Assembly: GCA_039720395.1 (NCBI GenBank)
Contig: CM077824.1
Span: 15,442,046-15,506,045 of the forward strand
Direction: 5' to 3'
Length of the DNA stretch: 64,000 nucleotides
Origin: Liquidambar formosana
Taxonomy: Eukaryota; Streptophyta; Magnoliopsida; Saxifragales; Altingiaceae
In this document: piece after piece, positions 1-10,395 of the stretch
How positions within the stretch are numbered: the first letter of the stretch is position 1
How the letters are laid out: the number at the start of each line of letters is the position of its first letter
The notes under the pieces: generated by a model
What the model was told of the DNA's origin: nothing
What the model saw: only the letters and a program-made list of their open reading frames with translations
Databases searched by the model: none
Program-made: the position numbers and the translations under genes

Positions 1-179
1 GACTGATGACTTATTGGTCTAGTGATGCTATAGGTGTTGAGAAACTTCTGAAGGGCGTTAATGATGGGTTGTTGAAAAGGCGCATCATTGATCACAGGAC
101 AAGAATCTAATTGGATATCTAGCACATGGAATGCCTGCTCTAGGCTAGGGCCTTCTACGTAATATAGACAAAAATCTTA

Positions 180-690
180 TCCAAATTTATCAAATGGGTT
201 CTTCCCATGGAGGATTAGTTTTACCTTATATTTTGATGTGGTTTTCAAAACAGGCCTTCTAGTGTGATCATCCAGCAAACACCAGAGCTCCAATACTTAT
301 CATCCCCTTCACTTCTTCCGTACAATTTTGCACGTCTTCATCGAACAGTTTTTACAAGTCGGTCCTCTTTGGCATTCTTTTGGAATACTCTCCAGAAAAA
401 GTTGATGTATGCTTCACATTGTCTCAAACTTATGCTAAGAACTCCCTCATCCTGTTGCCCATTTTCTCCAACTTCTTTACTGCAATCCCAGTGCCATCTA
501 TGAGCACTCCTTTTAAGACACACTCAAATCCTCAGCCATCAAGTCTTTCCTTTGAATCCTCTGTTGCAATATGTAGGTCTTCATATGAAAACCTCATGGG
601 CATTCCTGGAACTTGCTTGATATAGTCTTCTGCATCCTCCCCATTCTGCATTATTACCAGGAGTACTACAATTGAAGATGAATGAAGAAA
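180..690 (-). pseudogene. SD2-5-like S-receptor kinase relic
   Basis: Reading the minus strand from about 680 downward gives a juxtamembrane stretch ending in QVPGMPMRFSYEDLHIATED. It is followed by a kinase N-lobe with VLKGVLIDGTGIAVKKLEKM and MREFLA, the order seen in G-type lectin S-receptor-like kinases of the SD2-5 group. A stop codon lies inside the glycine-rich loop. After the REFLA segment the central kinase domain (catalytic loop, DFG, APE) is missing. The sequence jumps at about 405 to a C-lobe piece with VFQKNAKEDRLVKTV, then breaks up by frameshift and stops. No intact reading frame exists, so this is a deleted and frameshifted gene copy. The family assignment rests on remembered motifs; the pseudogene status is seen directly. 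Confidence 0.72.
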
Positions 691-2025
691 GCAACCGCAC
701 TAGCCGCTGCTATTATTGCTAGTTTGCTACCAAGTTTGTTTGATTTCTTGAGTTGGAATTGGTTGACCTCTGGTATGGCTCTATCTACCGGCATAGGGCT
801 TGGTGCCTGTTAAGGAATTTGTACCTCACAGATTGCGAAGTGTTTCCTAGAGATTACTTTCACATAGAACTAAAGTATCTTCACCTTCCATGTCAAAAAG
901 AGGAGATCCCTGGAAATAGAACAAGTATCCAGCAGTCCAGCCAAAACACTTTCTTCTGGCAGTTCATGCAATTACAAGTAAGAACCTTTCATGTATTGAA
1001 AAGGACAACTGATGGAAAAAGAATACAGATTTTAAAAATATAAAAATCTTCATAGAATATGTGCCTTCAATAGGCAGTAAAAACTGCTACAGCCTACAGC
1101 AGCCATTAGAAGTCATTATGTGCCTTCAATAGGCCATAAAAATCATTATAGCAACCATTAGAAGTCGTTCTCCGTTGAATGCATCCTAATGTTACAGTTT
1201 ACAGTGTCTCAACCACCAAGCATTGCCTTTGTCACCAGAATTTAAAAGTTGTCACCTTCGCAATGAACTGCACTAATCTTTTGAAAGTAAAAACTAGCAA
1301 ATTTTGAAGCAACTCAACAGACATTTGAAAGTAACATTTACCATAATTATAGGTTGCTTCAAATTTGCCAATGTGAAAAATTGTGACCAAAGCAAAGTCT
1401 TGCCATTAGTCTGTAAGAATTAGACACTCCAAAACAGAAATCAGGGTGCTTAATTAAAATCTAGAAAGAGAAAGGTTTTTTTTTTTTTGTTTTTTTTGGG
1501 GGGGGGGGGGGGGGGGGTTGTCAATTGTCTCTAACAGTTTAATCTCAATCAAGATTCTGTTGCACTGAACACTCTATTGTAACACCTAGGAAACCAAACC
1601 AGAACGACTCCACCAAAAATCATATTTGGCAGAAATTCTCTTCAAGACAGAATAAGGTGCAGAAAAGAAAAAGAAGTAATTATGACCAAATACAGAGCTT
1701 CAATGTTTACACATCACATTTGCTCATCAACATTGTAAATGTTCCTGACCAGGGATCCATAAACTACTAATCTTTAAGGGGTAAGAAAGCAAAACTATGG
1801 GCTAATCCTGTCTTGTAAAAGCAAAGGCAGTGTCTATATATCATATAATTATGCACAGCAATATGCAAAACTTTCTGATTGAGGTCTGTATCATTTGAAT
1901 TTCAACTCTTCCATCTGTGAAATAGGTGTCATTTTTGTTACAAAAAAATTAGAAGAAAATTACATTTTCATAAATCAGATAAACAAAATTAATCCCACCA
2001 ATTGCTAGGGCAGTGTGACCTCCTC
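691..2025. other. Intergenic, no gene recognised
   Basis: Nothing coding is recognisable here. A degenerate direct duplication of roughly 57 bp runs from about 1058 to 1170, each unit opening with ATGTGCCTTCAATAGGC and ending near CCATTAGAAGTC. A poly-T/poly-G tract lies at 1476-1517. The right part is the 3' flank of the minus-strand PPR gene. Confidence 0.5.
1476..1517. repeat. Poly-T then 20-G homopolymer tract
   Basis: A run of T residues (with one interrupting G) passes directly into about 20 consecutive G residues, from about 1498 to 1517. A G run this long could form a G-quadruplex and is also prone to sequencing and assembly length errors. Confidence 0.85.
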
Positions 2026-4014
2026 TTACCAGTATTCTCCACAAGAACATTTCCCATTTTTGAAATGATGAAATCTACTAGAATCTCGTACAATAATTTC
2101 TCGGTTTCTGATCTTTGATATGTACTTAATAGCAACATGGCAATCAGTGCAGACACGCAAGTTCTTCATCACCCTTATGGGAGCACCCACGGGAGTGTTC
2201 ATTAGAGCAAAAGCAATTGCCAACTTTTCACTGTGGTGAGCCAAACTGTATTCCTTCTCCTCATTATCCATGTCGTGCAAAACGGAGCCAGTATCAGGCA
2301 CATAACCATGTAACTTCATCTCTGAAGTCAATTCTTCTAAATACAAATCAATCTCCATTGATTTCGGATGTGATTTATCACTCATACAGAACTGGTGAAC
2401 CTGGTTCTTTACTTCCAACCAGCTTATACCCGGTTCCTTCTTTACCTTCCTATCTCTCATGGCTTTTCTCACATTTGAAACATCCTCCCACCTCTTAGCA
2501 GAGGCATGAATGTTCGAAAGTAGCACATAAGGAGCAGAATCCTGAGGATCTAACCTCAGAATTTCTTCTGCAATCCTCCTAGCCATGTATGCGTTCTTGT
2601 GGATTTTACACGCAGATAACAAAGTTTTCCAAATAATTGTATCTGCTTTAATGGGCATAGATCTAATCATAGCCTCTGCTTCTTCTAGACAGCCAGACCT
2701 ACCAAGTAGATCAACCACACACGTATAGTGTTCTAGTTTAGGCTTCAGTCCATACTTCTCGACCATCAACTCAAAAAATTCAATCCCTTTCTCCTTCAGT
2801 CCACAATGACTACAAACATAGAGCAAACTCAAAAAAGTAACATCATTAGCCTCCAATTCTTCCTTCTCCATCCGTTCAAACAACTCAATGGCTTCCTCTC
2901 CTCGTCCATGAAAGCCATAAGCAGCAATCATTGAGCTCCACAAGACAACATCCTTATCTTCACATTCCAAGAAAGCTTTCATAGAGTCTTCCAAGCACCC
3001 ACATCTTGAATACATACTAATTAATGAACTAATCACAGGAACCACTGAACTGGCCCCAGCTTTGATTGCTTCAGCATGAATCTGCTGACCCTGTCCGAGG
3101 GTCGCTAGTTCTGAACACGAACTAATTACACTCACAAATGTAATTTTATCGGGTTTAAAACCTGCCATTTTCATCAAATTATACTGATCCAAAACTACCT
3201 CAGAGAAGCCATTTTGAGCTCTTCCAGCAATTAGAGTATTCCAAGCAATCACATTATGAATCGGCATCGCTTTGATCACTCTTTCCCCTTCTTCCAAGCT
3301 TCCAGACTTCATGTACATATGAGCCAGAGAGCTCCCAACAACCAAATTAAACTCAAACCCAGTTTTCATCACATAAGCATGAATCTGCCGCCCTGCAACC
3401 ACCGTTCTCAAACCCGCACAACCCCGAAGAACACTCCCCAGAGTAAACTCATCAGGCAAAAACCCCAACTCATTCATTTGTGAAAACAAACCCAAACCCT
3501 CTTCATTAAACTCAAACTGTGTCAACCCGGATACCATCGCATTCCACGTTGCAACGTTTTTCTCAGGCATTTCATCAAACACCTTCTGGGCATTCACCAA
3601 GTCACCAACTTGTACGTAGGCACCAATTAAAATGTTACAAGACATGATGTTCTTCCTCCGCATCCCACCAAACAATGTTATAGCCGTTTGCAACTCTCCA
3701 AATTTGGAGTAAACATTGAGGAGGTGATTGGAAATAAACTTGTCCGAGGAACACCCAGATGTAATTATCAAAGAATGGAGTTGTTTGGCGAGTGCAAGTG
3801 ACTTTGTGGGTATGCATCCTTGGAGAAGGAGAGAGAAGACCCATTGGTCTTCCCATATGGCAGAGTTGAACCTCTCAAAGGCTTCCTTTAGAAGTCCTTT
3901 GGAGCAGAGTCTGGAGAATTCGTCTCTAACTTCAGAGGCAAATTTGGAGGCGTTTGTGGAGAAAAAGTGTGAGGTTCCGGTATGTAGGAGAGGCCTAAAG
4001 CGAGACCGACCCAT
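2026..4014 (-). CDS. PPR protein with DYW domain, At2g41080-like
   Basis: A single-exon 662-residue protein of the PLS-DYW class of pentatricopeptide repeat proteins, which act in organelles in C-to-U RNA editing by binding single-stranded RNA. Tandem PPR motifs fill about residues 40-470 (for example [37 protein letters not shown]), followed by E1/E2 motifs and a C-terminal DYW deaminase domain. The zinc-site residues are visible as HSE at 594-596 and CTDC at 622-625. The last residues are CSCGEYW, so the usual final DYW tripeptide is EYW. The N-terminus is Ser/Arg/Phe-rich and acidic-poor, which suits a mitochondrial targeting peptide. The start is the first ATG and is followed by the conserved [18 protein letters not shown] segment. 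Overall similarity is to Arabidopsis At2g41080; exact orthology is inferred from memory. A TATA-like box lies just upstream. No disablement is seen. Confidence 0.95.
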   Translation of the reverse strand: MGRSRFRPLLHTGTSHFFSTNASKFASEVRDEFSRLCSKGLLKEAFERFNSAIWEDQWVFSLLLQGCIPTKSLALAKQLHSLIITSGCSSDKFISNHLLNVYSKFGELQTAITLFGGMRRKNIMSCNILIGAYVQVGDLVNAQKVFDEMPEKNVATWNAMVSGLTQFEFNEEGLGLFSQMNELGFLPDEFTLGSVLRGCAGLRTVVAGRQIHAYVMKTGFEFNLVVGSSLAHMYMKSGSLEEGERVIKAMPIHNVIAWNTLIAGRAQNGFSEVVLDQYNLMKMAGFKPDKITFVSVISSCSELATLGQGQQIHAEAIKAGASSVVPVISSLISMYSRCGCLEDSMKAFLECEDKDVVLWSSMIAAYGFHGRGEEAIELFERMEKEELEANDVTFLSLLYVCSHCGLKEKGIEFFELMVEKYGLKPKLEHYTCVVDLLGRSGCLEEAEAMIRSMPIKADTIIWKTLLSACKIHKNAYMARRIAEEILRLDPQDSAPYVLLSNIHASAKRWEDVSNVRKAMRDRKVKKEPGISWLEVKNQVHQFCMSDKSHPKSMEIDLYLEELTSEMKLHGYVPDTGSVLHDMDNEEKEYSLAHHSEKLAIAFALMNTPVGAPIRVMKNLRVCTDCHVAIKYISKIRNREIIVRDSSRFHHFKNGKCSCGEYW

Positions 4015-4046
4015 AGAGTTTGGTTCGTCTTTGTCTGGGCAATGTC

Positions 4047-4052
4047 TATATA
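4047..4052 (-). promoter_or_regulatory. TATA-like box of the PPR gene
   Basis: On the minus strand, CTATATAG lies about 33-38 bases before the PPR start codon, at a plausible position for a core promoter with a short 5' leader. It is found by motif and position only. Confidence 0.35.
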
Positions 4053-4082
4053 GTTGAAGACTTCAGGGGACTTTGTCTGAAT

Positions 4083-4492
4083 GGCTATTCCCCCGTTTTG
4101 ATCAAGCCCCCCTTTAGTTTAGGTTTTTAAAATTGTGTAAAATATAAAAGATTTTTGCGAAAACCGACCAGTGAACTACCAAAAAACATCATTTTGAACA
4201 ACTGACAATGGAACACCAGAAAACATCATTTTGATCAACTTTGCAAAATAATTTTTTTTCAAAATCTATTGTTTATGTAGGCTTTTTGGCAAAAAATGAA
4301 ATAAGGACTATAAATAACTAAAAAGTCTACTTAAACAATAGATTTTGGAAAAAACTTTTTTCTACAAAATTGTTCAAAATGATGTTTTCTAATAAACAAC
4401 GCAGTCGGTTTCGTATAAACCTTTTATATTTTGCATAAAACCTTAAAAACCTAAAACATGTGTGGGGTGATCAAAATAGGGGGCAATAGTTG
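4083..4492. mobile_element. Foldback MITE, copy A of a local family
   Basis: The two halves are long imperfect inverted repeats. The left arm starts GGCTATTCCCCCGTTTTGATC and the right arm ends GATCAAAATAGGGGGCAATAG. Each arm carries the core AACATCATTTTGAACAA and a run resembling AATCTATTGTTTA. There is no coding capacity. Three relatives lie at 6439-6680, 9497-10060 and 13425-13752. It sits about 70 bases from the PPR start codon, so it may overlap that promoter. Confidence 0.7.
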
Positions 4493-4668
4493 GCCAATGT
4501 CTTACAGCTCCGTGTTACGTTGTACGGGAGTCTCGGCCCAATCACTTTTTTTGTCGCTCCATGTCAGCAATGGGAAGTTAATTCAGCTAAGAAAAATGTT
4601 ACTTCAGCTATTTTTTATCATCCATCTCTTATCACCCATCTTATGTGTCAAAGATAAATAGATGAAAA

Positions 4669-5571
4669 CTATATTGCAGCCCATGTCCTCAAAGCTTTCT
4701 CATAGGCATCCAAACGAGTCATGTTATTGAGTATAGTGTTTCCTTCTTGAAGATAATCCCATCTGCAAACAAACAAAAGCATGCATAACCATAGCTTATA
4801 TTGACATGAAAAGAGTTGGAAGTCCAGGAAAATTACAGGGAATTTGAAGAAGGAAAAATGTGAACAAAGATTGAAGCTCTGAATATTACAAAATGATACT
4901 AGGGTTATGCTTGATGTTTTGAAATTTAGTTCGAACATTCATCCAGTCAAGTGACTAGGTCAATGCAAATTGGACTAATTAACCAAGTTAATGGGGCCAA
5001 TAGGCCATGATATCATAAGTAAAAATATACTCCCTCCGTACTACAAAGATAGGCCATTTTTGCTATTTATTTATTTTTTATCCCAAAATATTTGTCCATT
5101 TTGAAAGTCAAATCATAAATCTTTTCCAACTTTCTTATACTATCCTTTTGTTATTTCAATAATTACTTTCAACATGAAATCCAATACTAAGTAGGGAAAA
5201 GTATTTTTGGAAATATAAAATTTAATAAATGATAAGTTGATATAATAAATTTTTTTTTTTAAACCGCGTATTTTATCAAACTTAGCTTATTTTTGTAAGA
5301 CGGAGGGAGTACTAATGTTTTAATATACGATGAAATAACAAAAATTTCACAATTATGTTTAAAAATTTATAAATGAGAGAAAATAATTGACAAACTCACG
5401 GGGAAATTGAATGCGGAGAGGCCTCCAAGCCTCACTAAGGAGTACTTCATGTTTGGTGCGGCTGAATGAAACATGCACGTGAGTGACTGCCATTGGTTCA
5501 GACTCAACAAATCCCCTACAAACATGATGCACTTCCCTCGAAATCTCCGTAAGAAATCTGTGCCATTGAAT
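4669..5571 (-). pseudogene. Trichome-birefringence-like gene relic
   Basis: Two exons of a TBL/PC-esterase gene (Golgi polysaccharide O-acetyltransferase family) are recognisable. Exon I (5571 down to 5400, acceptor AG at 5573-5572, donor GTGAGT after 5400) encodes RFNGTDFLRRFRGKCIMFVG followed by DLLSLNQWQSLTC and KYSLVRLGGLSAFNFP. The family motif GDS, holding the catalytic serine, reads GDL here. Exon II (4762 down to 4669) encodes WDYLQEGNTILNNMTRLDAY and EKALRTWAAI, then a stop codon. The exon that should lie between them, the N-terminal TBL domain and the C-terminal DxxH region are all missing. A Stowaway MITE lies in the gap. The lost serine and truncation indicate a dead copy. Confidence 0.82.
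5030..5309. mobile_element. Stowaway MITE
   Basis: The 280-bp element has terminal inverted repeats CTCCCTCCGT at 5030-5039 and ACGGAGGGAG at 5300-5309, flanked by TA dinucleotides at 5028-5029 and 5310-5311. This is the signature of Stowaway (Tc1/mariner-derived) MITEs. It is inserted between the two surviving TBL exons. Confidence 0.92.
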
Positions 5572-5603
5572 CTACCATCAACAAAAAGATCAAGTTGGAT
5601 CAT

Positions 5604-6438
5604 ACATTTTGTGTTCCACTAAAGAGCCATGATATGGTGCAATTCATTAACATCTGATATGCCGCGGTGTGGATAAAATGAATGAAAAAAGGGAAAAAAT
5701 AAAAGATTAGGGAAGAAGTATTCTTTCCTTTCCTGCATTTTCCCAATAACCAAACGAAATTTAGGATGGGAAAATGTCGAAATCATGGTTAGGTGTGAGA
5801 GCCCAGCTGAGAGGAGGCGGCCGGGGGGCGGGGGGGACTTCCTACTGCAATAATGTAAAGGCAATTTCCATTTCCGTAGGGTTGGTGGCACGTTGTTATC
5901 CAACAATAGTTTATATACAGCTTGTTGGATGAGGCCTGGGCCGTTTAGATTTTTTGGTATAGAACTCAAGATAAATAACTGCCAACTGTGGGCTGAGATA
6001 ATGTCATAATTCCAAGAGGTTTGTTGGAAAAATATCACATCTTACATTGGTTAATTATAAATCTTAATATGGTTTTATATACTTGTTTGGACCATCTACT
6101 TATAAATTTAAATTTTTAAGTTTAAAACTTAACAATGCATTGTGTTACATACAAATCTTATTTCACACACCTCATGTGCCACAGTGGATGGTTTCTTTAT
6201 TAATGTGTTGTGAAGAGTTGGTCTTACTTCCCCCATCTAAATTTTTGAATTCAAACCCCAAATTGTCCTTAATATTATTTTATATAATGAAGAATTAAAA
6301 GGGGGAAAATAGCATTACTAAATCTATTTGAATTCAAAACCCCAAAGAGTTATTGTGAGTGTCACCCTAGTCCATGCATTGCCCTAATTCTCATTAACCA
6401 GCTTTCCAAAATGAAAATTTAAATTTTTAAAGGCGGAT
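5604..6438. other. Intergenic, no gene recognised
   Basis: Upstream side of the TBL relic. No TBL N-terminal exon was found. A G-rich tract lies at about 5819-5837. The minus-strand open frame of 139 codons at 5619-6038 shows no recognisable domain. Confidence 0.4.
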
Positions 6439-6680
6439 GGCTATTGTCATCACAAAAATTGTTTTGCACCTCCTACTTAGTGTATACTTTTTAAAGGTTT
6501 AATGAAAAATATAAAAGTTTTTTTTATAGACTACTCGTGCTATGCATTAAAAAACATAATTTTAAACAACTTTGTATAAAGAAATTTTTTCAAAATCTGT
6601 CGTTTAAATGGAATTTTCTACCATTTACAGTTTCGGTTTCATTTTCATAGAATATTTTATGAAAACTGGCAAAATTTTTT
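6439..6680. mobile_element. Foldback MITE relic, copy C
   Basis: It opens with GGCTATTGTCATCAC and contains AAACATAATTTTAAACAACTT and AAAATCTGTCGTTTAAATGG, matching the left half of the family at 4083-4492. The right terminus is degenerate. Confidence 0.5.
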
Positions 6681-6948
6681 TCGAGTAGTCTCAGAACAGC
6701 CTTGAATCAAAATTATATGAAAGCGAAAAAAACTCAGCAACTACTTAGATTCTAAACCATCTCTAACTACATTATTTTTCCCTATTAATATTTTGTTAAA
6801 ATATTGAATTTTAATAAAATTGTTTTTACAAACGTCACCCCTATCTCGCATGAGGAAGCTAAAAAGAATCATAATAAATTCCTCTTTCTCTTCAACTTTC
6901 TATCTTCCCCATGTTGAAAAACACTAACATCAGCCAATCATTTATTAT

Positions 6949-7164
6949 AGGCATTTCTTAACGTATATCCTAAGGGCACATGTTAAGCTGCAATTAATGA
7001 CCAATCATTGCATTGGAAATAATGAAAATGAATTGTAAATGGTGAAAGTTGCTTAGAAAAATGTAAAAATACTTAAAAAACTATGAAAACACATTTTTCC
7101 ATGCAATAATTAGATTTTTAATTGCAGCTTAACATGTGTCCTCAGGACACACGTTAAGAAAACC
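6949..7164. mobile_element. MITE with 8-bp target duplication
   Basis: Inverted arms read TTCTTAACGTATATCCT...CACATGTTAAGCTGCAATTA on the left and the complement on the right. The element is flanked by TTTATTAT at 6941-6948 and again at 7165-7172, an 8-bp duplication of hAT type. A half copy of the same family lies at about 31085-31203. Confidence 0.75.
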
Positions 7165-7580
7165 TTTATTATTTGATACCGATTATTACTTGAGTTGTCT
7201 TCCATTCTCCCTTCTCTCTCTCTCAAGTCCTAACACTTTTGTTTCCTCTTATAATACTCTTCCACTTCTATCACCTCCTATGTCTCGTTTCTCTTATTTC
7301 AAAATACGTTTTGATTGACATGTGATGTTTGTTAGCTTAACCCATAAAGCATCAATCCACTGTTATATAAATATGATATATGCTAAATTAATATTCAAGA
7401 TATAAATTAAAAAATAAGGTATCAATCCCTCGCCCACTTTGACCCTTCGCATATGTATATTATATATTTATAAAATTGACATATTATTTATATATATACA
7501 TTGTATAATAATACATCATAGTGTATTTTTTCAACTAAATAAAAAAAAAAAAAATCATAGGAAATGCATATGAAATTTAT
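7165..7580. other. AT-rich intergenic DNA
   Basis: AT-rich sequence with TA-rich runs. No gene or further element is recognised. Confidence 0.4.
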
Positions 7581-7941
7581 GTGATATTATATTTGCCAAA
7601 AAAGTTTAGGAAAAAAAAAATATTTGTTATTAAATTTTATTTCTTTCTCAATATTATTTTTACGTACACCCGTGCACCACGTGCGGTTGTTGATGTAGGA
7701 ATTTTTTTTTTTTTTTGGTAAACGGTTGTTGGTGTGGTTAAAAGTGTTATTAGTGTTCTAAACTTTGTTTATTGTCATCATAACGTCTAGACTATTTCAA
7801 AACGTGTCTCGGAAAAATATTACCACAAGTCAAGAGGCGTGGCCCTCGTTCAGCCTATGCCTATTGGTCATCAAAACGCCAAGATTCCAGTCCCCCTAAA
7901 AATGGAATCCCCCACCAAATGCCCAAAAATCAGTAGAATAA

Positions 7942-8868
7942 AGGGTAAATTAGATTAAGACCCCTCTAGTATCTGACATTTATAAATAAACCCCCTCATG
8001 TTTCTGAAGTGACACTAACATCCTCTACTTTACAAAATAAACTAAAAAGAGACCCCTCCCTCTAACAACCATCAACTGGTCTATTAAAAAAAGTCATGTC
8101 ACTAGCTCAATTTTTTTAAATACCATAACTACCCTTCTTGGATGACAATTCACATGTTAAATGCATATAATTCATCAGTCTAACACATTCATCTAGCACA
8201 TTCGGATTTTTTTTTAGTTGATAAACAAATAATATAATATATATACATATATAAGCAAAAGGCTTAAATTTTTTGTCCAACTGATGAGGTAGTTATAAGA
8301 TTTTCTCATTAGAGACAATTATCTTTTCCAACTAAATTTTTAATTGATTTGCCAAAAAAAGAAAAAAAAAAGATTTTTCAGGTTACCACCTCATTTGAAT
8401 AAGTAGATTTGGGTAAAACAAATTTGGGCTATATAGCATTGCTCATGTATAGAAATAAATGAAAAGAATAATTACAATGGGGTAAAAGAAAATGAAAATT
8501 ATGAAAATAAGAAAATATGGGGTGAAAATAAAATTTAAATGAGAACAAAACGAGGAAATTTGTATGTAAAAAGAAAAAGGTGAATATATATATATATATA
8601 TCAGTCTTTCTATTATCAGGTGCACCTGATGCAAAATTGCATCAAGTGCACTCCAAAACTCTTTTGGCCAAATCAACTGTCAGATTAAATTTGATTCATA
8701 TGTTGGTCATATATGCCAAAAATAAAGTTGAACTAAGAGTAAGGGTTGTTTCATTTAAAATTTCCATAAATGAGCGATTATTATTGATTAAAAAATGCAC
8801 GTTTTGGATCGAATAACAATCAATCTAAGATCAACTTGATTTTGGGATAGAACGCTTACATGAAAAGG

Positions 8869-8899
<31 letters not shown>

Positions 8900-9324
8900 T
8901 ATATGTGAGAGTTGTTCAAGTGTGGGATATCCTTGACTATCTCGTTCGATCACGAATGACTGTAATTGTACGGGATATCTAACTTGATCAATGCTATATA
9001 TATATATATATAAAGGAGGTAATAAATTTATAGGGCCCAAAAGATTTTGAGATTGGCCAAATCTATGATTAAGAAAAAAAATATGTACAAAAAAAAAAAA
9101 AAAAAAAAAAAAGGTAACCCTGGGCTTTATTGGCTCCGTCCTTGGGTGCATGTAATGGTAACAATGGTGCATTTTATATATAAGGGCATTTGCGTCATTT
9201 TATGAGTTTTATTAACACCGTTAATCAACTATTCTTATAGGGGTGATAATGTAATTTCAAAAATGAGAGGAGGTGCATACGCAATTGTTATAAAATAAAA
9301 GGGAGTGTAAGTGTAATTTACCCT
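7942..9324. mobile_element. Non-autonomous DNA element, about 1.4 kb
   Basis: The ends are inverted: AGGGTAAATTAGATTAAGAC on the left and AAGTGTAATTTACCCT on the right. The flanks carry AGAATA on both sides (7935-7940 and 9325-9330). The paralogous segment at 56.7-57.2 kb lacks the element, which confirms both boundaries approximately. No transposase is visible. The interior holds a relic of a Mutator-like MITE (8610-8875), TA microsatellites and a poly-A tract at 9089-9111. The superfamily is uncertain. Confidence 0.6.
8610..8875 (+). mobile_element. Relic of Mutator-like MITE
   Basis: This matches the left two thirds of the complete element at 46157-46547. Both contain TATTATCA(A/G)GTG, GATGCAAAATTGCATCAAGTG-like text, CATAAATGAGCGATT and TGGATCGAATAACAATCA-like text. 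The right terminal repeat is missing and a (TATATC)n run follows. Confidence 0.6.
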
Positions 9325-9496
9325 AGAATATATTAATTGATTTAAAGAATCATGCATGTCTATCCTAGGATCGATGAAGATCGTTTTCATACAGCTTTCA
9401 TGCTTATGTGTCCGGTTTAAAAAATTTATGGTGTGAACAACGAGAGATTAACAAAAAGTAACTTAAGGAAGTGAAGCATCATTGTTAATTACGTGA

Positions 9497-10060
9497 CGGC
9501 AGTGGTTATTGTCACTATAAAAATTTATTTGTATCCTTCACTTTATTTTTTAAACTTATAGGCTCTATTTGGTTTATAGATTTTATAAGATAAAAAAAGA
9601 AAAAGAAATTGTACTTTTATTTATTTGGTGGCAATGAAAAATTAGAAGAAGAAGAAGAATTGGAATAATTTTAGCTTGATATGATTTTATTTTTAATTTC
9701 ATTATATTTTCTCCTCATTTTTTTCCTTGGTAGAATATATGAACCAAATAGAGGGTTAAGGTTTAATTTTGTGAAAAATATAAAATGTTTTCATGAACAT
9801 TGGTTGCGTCATCTATTATAAAACATTATTTTGAATAATTTTGTAAAGAAATCTTTTTTTTTTTGAAAATCTATTGTTTAATTAGACTCTTTGGTAATTT
9901 ACAGTTTCTGTTAAAGTTTTTTTTTTTTTTTCAAATTTATTGTTTAAGTGGATTTTTTGGCCATCTACATTGTCTATCATTTCTCTTATAAAGTTGTTTC
10001 AAATAATGATTTTTAATGAATATATACAGTGGTCTTTTAATTTTTTATAATATAAAACCA
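9497..10060. mobile_element. Foldback MITE copy D with nested MITE
   Basis: It begins GGTTATTGTCACTATAAAAA and carries ACATTATTTTGAATAATTTTG and AAAATCTATTGTTTAA, the core of the 4083-4492 family. It is interrupted at 9561-9755 by a second small element. The paralogous segment near 57.23 kb lacks the whole insertion. The right end is imprecise. Confidence 0.55.
9561..9755. mobile_element. Tourist-like MITE nested in copy D
   Basis: The 195-bp insert has inverted ends CTCTATTTGGTTTATA and TATGAACCAAATAGAG. The target duplication is not clear, so the superfamily is tentative. Confidence 0.5.
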
Positions 10061-10395
10061 GTCCTTGAGAAGTTTAAAATAAGTGGGGGTACATAGGACT
10101 TTCTGTAGATGGTGATATGCATGTGGCCCCTTATATAATTTGTTTAAAATGCGACTTTCGGAAACCAAGGGGAGGTAAGTATAATTTACACTTCTTTGTT
10201 TGTTTGTACCAAACTCCAATTCCAACTTGCTGAACGACCTTGACTGGCTGGTATTAAAATATTACTGAAGAAACCACGTCGAAGCTGTCAATGGAAATTG
10301 GAACTGCTTTATATGCAGATTGGTTTTGGTACTTTAGTGCTCATTTTTCTCTCTAGTAAGCGTCCTTTGAAGTTCTTAATACGGTTCGCCAGCAG

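Larger units (their letters stand above)
7581..9495 (+). repeat. Segment paralogous to 56739-57235
   Basis: The pieces 7581-7941 and 9325-9495 align in order and on the same strand with 56739-57235. Shared stretches include GTGATATTATATTTGCCAAA, GTCTAGACTATTTCAA, GCCTATGCCTATTGGTCA-like text, AAAAATGGAATCC and TCTATCCTAGGATCG. The only large difference is the element at 7942-9324, which is absent from the second copy. This is an old duplicated intergenic segment. Confidence 0.75.

Noticed and set aside
3728..4057. Plus-strand open frame of 109 codons opposite the PPR gene, and other frames within 2217-3856
   Set aside because: These are antisense or out-of-frame shadows of the PPR coding sequence and have no domain of their own.
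5619..6038. Minus-strand open frame of 139 codons
   Set aside because: No recognisable domain. It is not the missing N-terminal part of the TBL gene, and composition and context do not support a gene.
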